Source: Rhodospirillaceae bacterium (GTDB lineage: Bacteria; Pseudomonadota; Alphaproteobacteria; MPNO01; UBA2964). Taken from it: DNA of 64,000 nt. The notes beneath the pieces are model-generated. The model was not told the origin of the DNA. It searched no databases and worked only from the letters and a program-made list of their open reading frames with translations. Of the stretch, positions 62,692 to 64,000 are shown piece after piece. Both the position numbers and the translations under genes were made by a program. The DNA is taken from assembly GCA_002720855.1 (NCBI GenBank), contig PBIN01000002.1, positions 143,930 to 207,929 on the forward strand, given 5' to 3'. Position 1 is the stretch's first letter. The number at the start of each line of letters is the position of its first letter.

Positions 62692-63225
62692 ATGAGCATT
62701 AGCCGCGATGACTGGATCGATGCAGCCTGGAATGTCCTGGGCGAAGCGGGTGTGGAAGGCATCCGGGTCGAACAGCTAGCGCGCAAGCTCAGCGTAACCA
62801 AAGGTAGCTTTTATTGGCATTTTAAAAATCGTCAGGGCCTCGTCGATGCAATGATCGAACGCTGGCTCGGCATGCGCGAAGAGGATCGGCCGGGATTCGT
62901 ATCAGCAGCGGAGGAACCAGGTGAGCGCATCTGGAAAGTAATTGAAAGAGGCATCACGCGCGGAACACGGGGTCAGGCGGCGGCACTAAGGCTATGGGCA
63001 CAACGTAATCCCGAAGTCGCTGAAAAGATTGACGCCGCAGACTCAATTCGTCGCCAGTTTTTTGTCGATCAATTCAAAGAGCTCGGCCACGATGATGATA
63101 CTGCTGAAATTCGGGCTGAGGTCTATATGTCGGTCATTAGCGCGGAATTTCTCCATTCGGGCAGCCGCGACAAAGCGGACCGCCTGTCCTTGGCACGGCG
63201 CAAGCATGAAATGCTGATTGGTTAA
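62692..63225 (+). CDS. TetR-family transcriptional regulator
   Basis: A 177-residue TetR protein: helix-turn-helix in IRVEQLARKLSVTKGSFYWH and FKNRQGLVDAMIERW, with a variable C-terminal ligand domain. It starts 14 bp after UbiD 4 and lies between two UbiD genes, each preceded by the same CCATACG-N4-CGTAT palindrome. It therefore most likely represses both, and itself through UbiD 4 read-through. Confidence 0.92.
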   Translation: MSISRDDWIDAAWNVLGEAGVEGIRVEQLARKLSVTKGSFYWHFKNRQGLVDAMIERWLGMREEDRPGFVSAAEEPGERIWKVIERGITRGTRGQAAALRLWAQRNPEVAEKIDAADSIRRQFFVDQFKELGHDDDTAEIRAEVYMSVISAEFLHSGSRDKADRLSLARRKHEMLIG

Positions 63226-63260
63226 TGTCAGAGTTGGTATCCGTCATTTATTCGTAAAAA

Positions 63261-63304
63261 CCATACGGTACCGTATTGACTCTGATGGGCCTCAAAAATA
63301 TGGT
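63261..63304 (+). promoter_or_regulatory. Promoter and candidate TetR operator before UbiD 5
   Basis: CCATACG-GTAC-CGTATTG (63261-63278) contains the perfect palindrome ATACGGTACCGTAT and overlaps the -35 of a good promoter, TTGACT (63276-63281), a 17-bp spacer and TATGGT (63299-63304). The half-sites are nearly the same as those before UbiD 4, with the same 4-bp spacing. Confidence 0.72.
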
Positions 63305-63361
63305 GCCCGCAGTTTGAAAAGCGCAGATTTCTGCGCCTAACGATCAACAGGGACAAGGAAA

Positions 63362-64000
63362 ATGGCTAAATCCATCCGGGAACAGACCGCGGAAGACCGT
63401 GGCTATGTCGATTTGCATGAACATATCGAAGTATTGCGCGATGCGGGGCTACTGTTTGAAGTTGATCGCGAGATCAATAAGGACACGGAAATGCATCCTT
63501 TGGTCCGCTGGCAGTATCGTGGCGGCGTTGAGGAAGAAGACCGTAAAGCCTGGATGTTTAATAACGTTACCGACGCCAAAGGCCGCAAATATGATATTCC
63601 GGTTTTGGTCGGCGGTCTGGCAGCCAACAGCGCCGTTTACAAACTTGGCATGCGTTGTGAGCTGGACGAGATCAAGGAAACCTGGATCAAGGCCCTGAAC
63701 AATCCCATCGACCCCAATGAGGTCGCATTCAACGAAGCGCCCTGTCACGACCTTGTCTATGAAGGGGATGATCTTTTAAACGGATTTGGTGTCGACCAGA
63801 TCCCCGTGCCCATATCGTCACCAGGTTGGGATAACGCGCCATATTTCGCGGCATCGCATTTCATCACCAAAGACCCGACGAACGATATCCAGAATATGGG
63901 TAACTATCGTGCGATGGTCAAAGCGCCAAATCGCGTCGGATTTAACCCTTCGATAGAATTACGCACTGGCGGTTACATGCATTGGGAAGAGTGGAAGAAG
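63362..64000 (+). CDS. UbiD-family prenylated-FMN decarboxylase, paralogue 5, 3' end outside the window
   Basis: 213 codons are present from ATG 63362 (AAGGAAA upstream) to the window edge. The sequence is closest to UbiD 4: DLHEHIEVLRDAGLLFEVDR, MHPLVRWQYRGGVEEEDRKA and NVTDAKGRKYDIPVLVGGLA. The Arg-containing cofactor motif is IQNMGNYR, where Asn and Arg are kept; the catalytic Glu region lies beyond the window. It should be about 550 residues long in full. It has its own promoter with the TetR-type operator and probably works alongside UbiD 4 on a related acid. Confidence 0.9.
   Translation, partial: MAKSIREQTAEDRGYVDLHEHIEVLRDAGLLFEVDREINKDTEMHPLVRWQYRGGVEEEDRKAWMFNNVTDAKGRKYDIPVLVGGLAANSAVYKLGMRCELDEIKETWIKALNNPIDPNEVAFNEAPCHDLVYEGDDLLNGFGVDQIPVPISSPGWDNAPYFAASHFITKDPTNDIQNMGNYRAMVKAPNRVGFNPSIELRTGGYMHWEEWKK

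Noticed and set aside
1-64000. CRISPR arrays, rRNA, tRNA, insertion sequences, prophage
   Set aside because: Reading through the window I found no regular repeat-spacer series, no ribosomal or tRNA-like segments and no transposase, integrase or phage structural protein. A dedicated tRNAscan or CRISPR search was not possible here.

Overview
The window looks like a piece of an alphaproteobacterial chromosome, probably from a marine or other aquatic heterotroph. That is an inference from gene families: several UbiD decarboxylases, a HemP/imelysin iron locus, a TctA-type carboxylate transporter, Rieske and alpha-ketoglutarate-dependent oxygenases, PEP-CTERM surface proteins and ferredoxin-linked 2-oxoacid metabolism. 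I see no rRNA, tRNA, CRISPR array or transposase.

Layout. 1-4.3 kb: the end of a polysaccharide locus (partial glycosyltransferase), then an acyl-CoA-ligase-like gene, a non-haem iron oxygenase and a LysR regulator. 4.5-16.4 kb: UbiD paralogue 1, then a complete Fur-type iron/haem operon (hemP, an interrupted LbtU-like porin, imelysin, di-haem oxidoreductase, second imelysin, DUF1513), then UbiD paralogues 2 and 3. The iron operon lies between two nearly identical 67-bp promoter/Fur-box copies. The second copy reads into a short untranslated segment with a strong terminator, so it is a candidate iron-regulated small RNA. 16.4-28.3 kb: an ArsR locus, TauD dioxygenase, an HD-domain gene, a BNR propeller, SDR, an O-antigen ligase, and several broken genes, including two disrupted PEP-CTERM loci.

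28.4-51.5 kb is the most interesting part. It holds a homologue of 6-hydroxynicotinate reductase in a four-gene operon (with UPF0280 and two 'amino acid synthesis' PF06684 proteins). Divergent from it is a 2-oxoacid:ferredoxin oxidoreductase plus a ferredoxin-NADP reductase, and a MarR regulator lies next to these. Related GTACAC-containing operator-like sites sit in front of the MarR gene, the reductase operon and the oxidoreductase operon. Downstream are an enamidase homologue and a molybdenum hydroxylase large subunit. Upstream are glutaryl-CoA dehydrogenase and a CaiB-type CoA-transferase. Together these suggest a reductive, ferredoxin-dependent route for nicotinate or a related N-heterocycle: hydroxylation, ring reduction, enamide hydrolysis to 2-formylglutarate, then a glutarate/glutaryl-CoA branch to crotonyl-CoA. 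The route is known from anaerobic Eubacterium barkeri and from Azorhizobium. The arrangement here, with its own electron-supply genes and shared operators, is the main thing to check.

51.7-64 kb: two isochorismatase-fold hydrolases, an SDR, a TctA-TctB fusion permease without a visible TctC, a flavoprotein of the fumarate reductase family, a beta-solenoid PEP-CTERM protein, and UbiD paralogues 4 and 5 around a TetR regulator whose probable 18-bp operator occurs before both UbiD genes. The last UbiD runs off the window.
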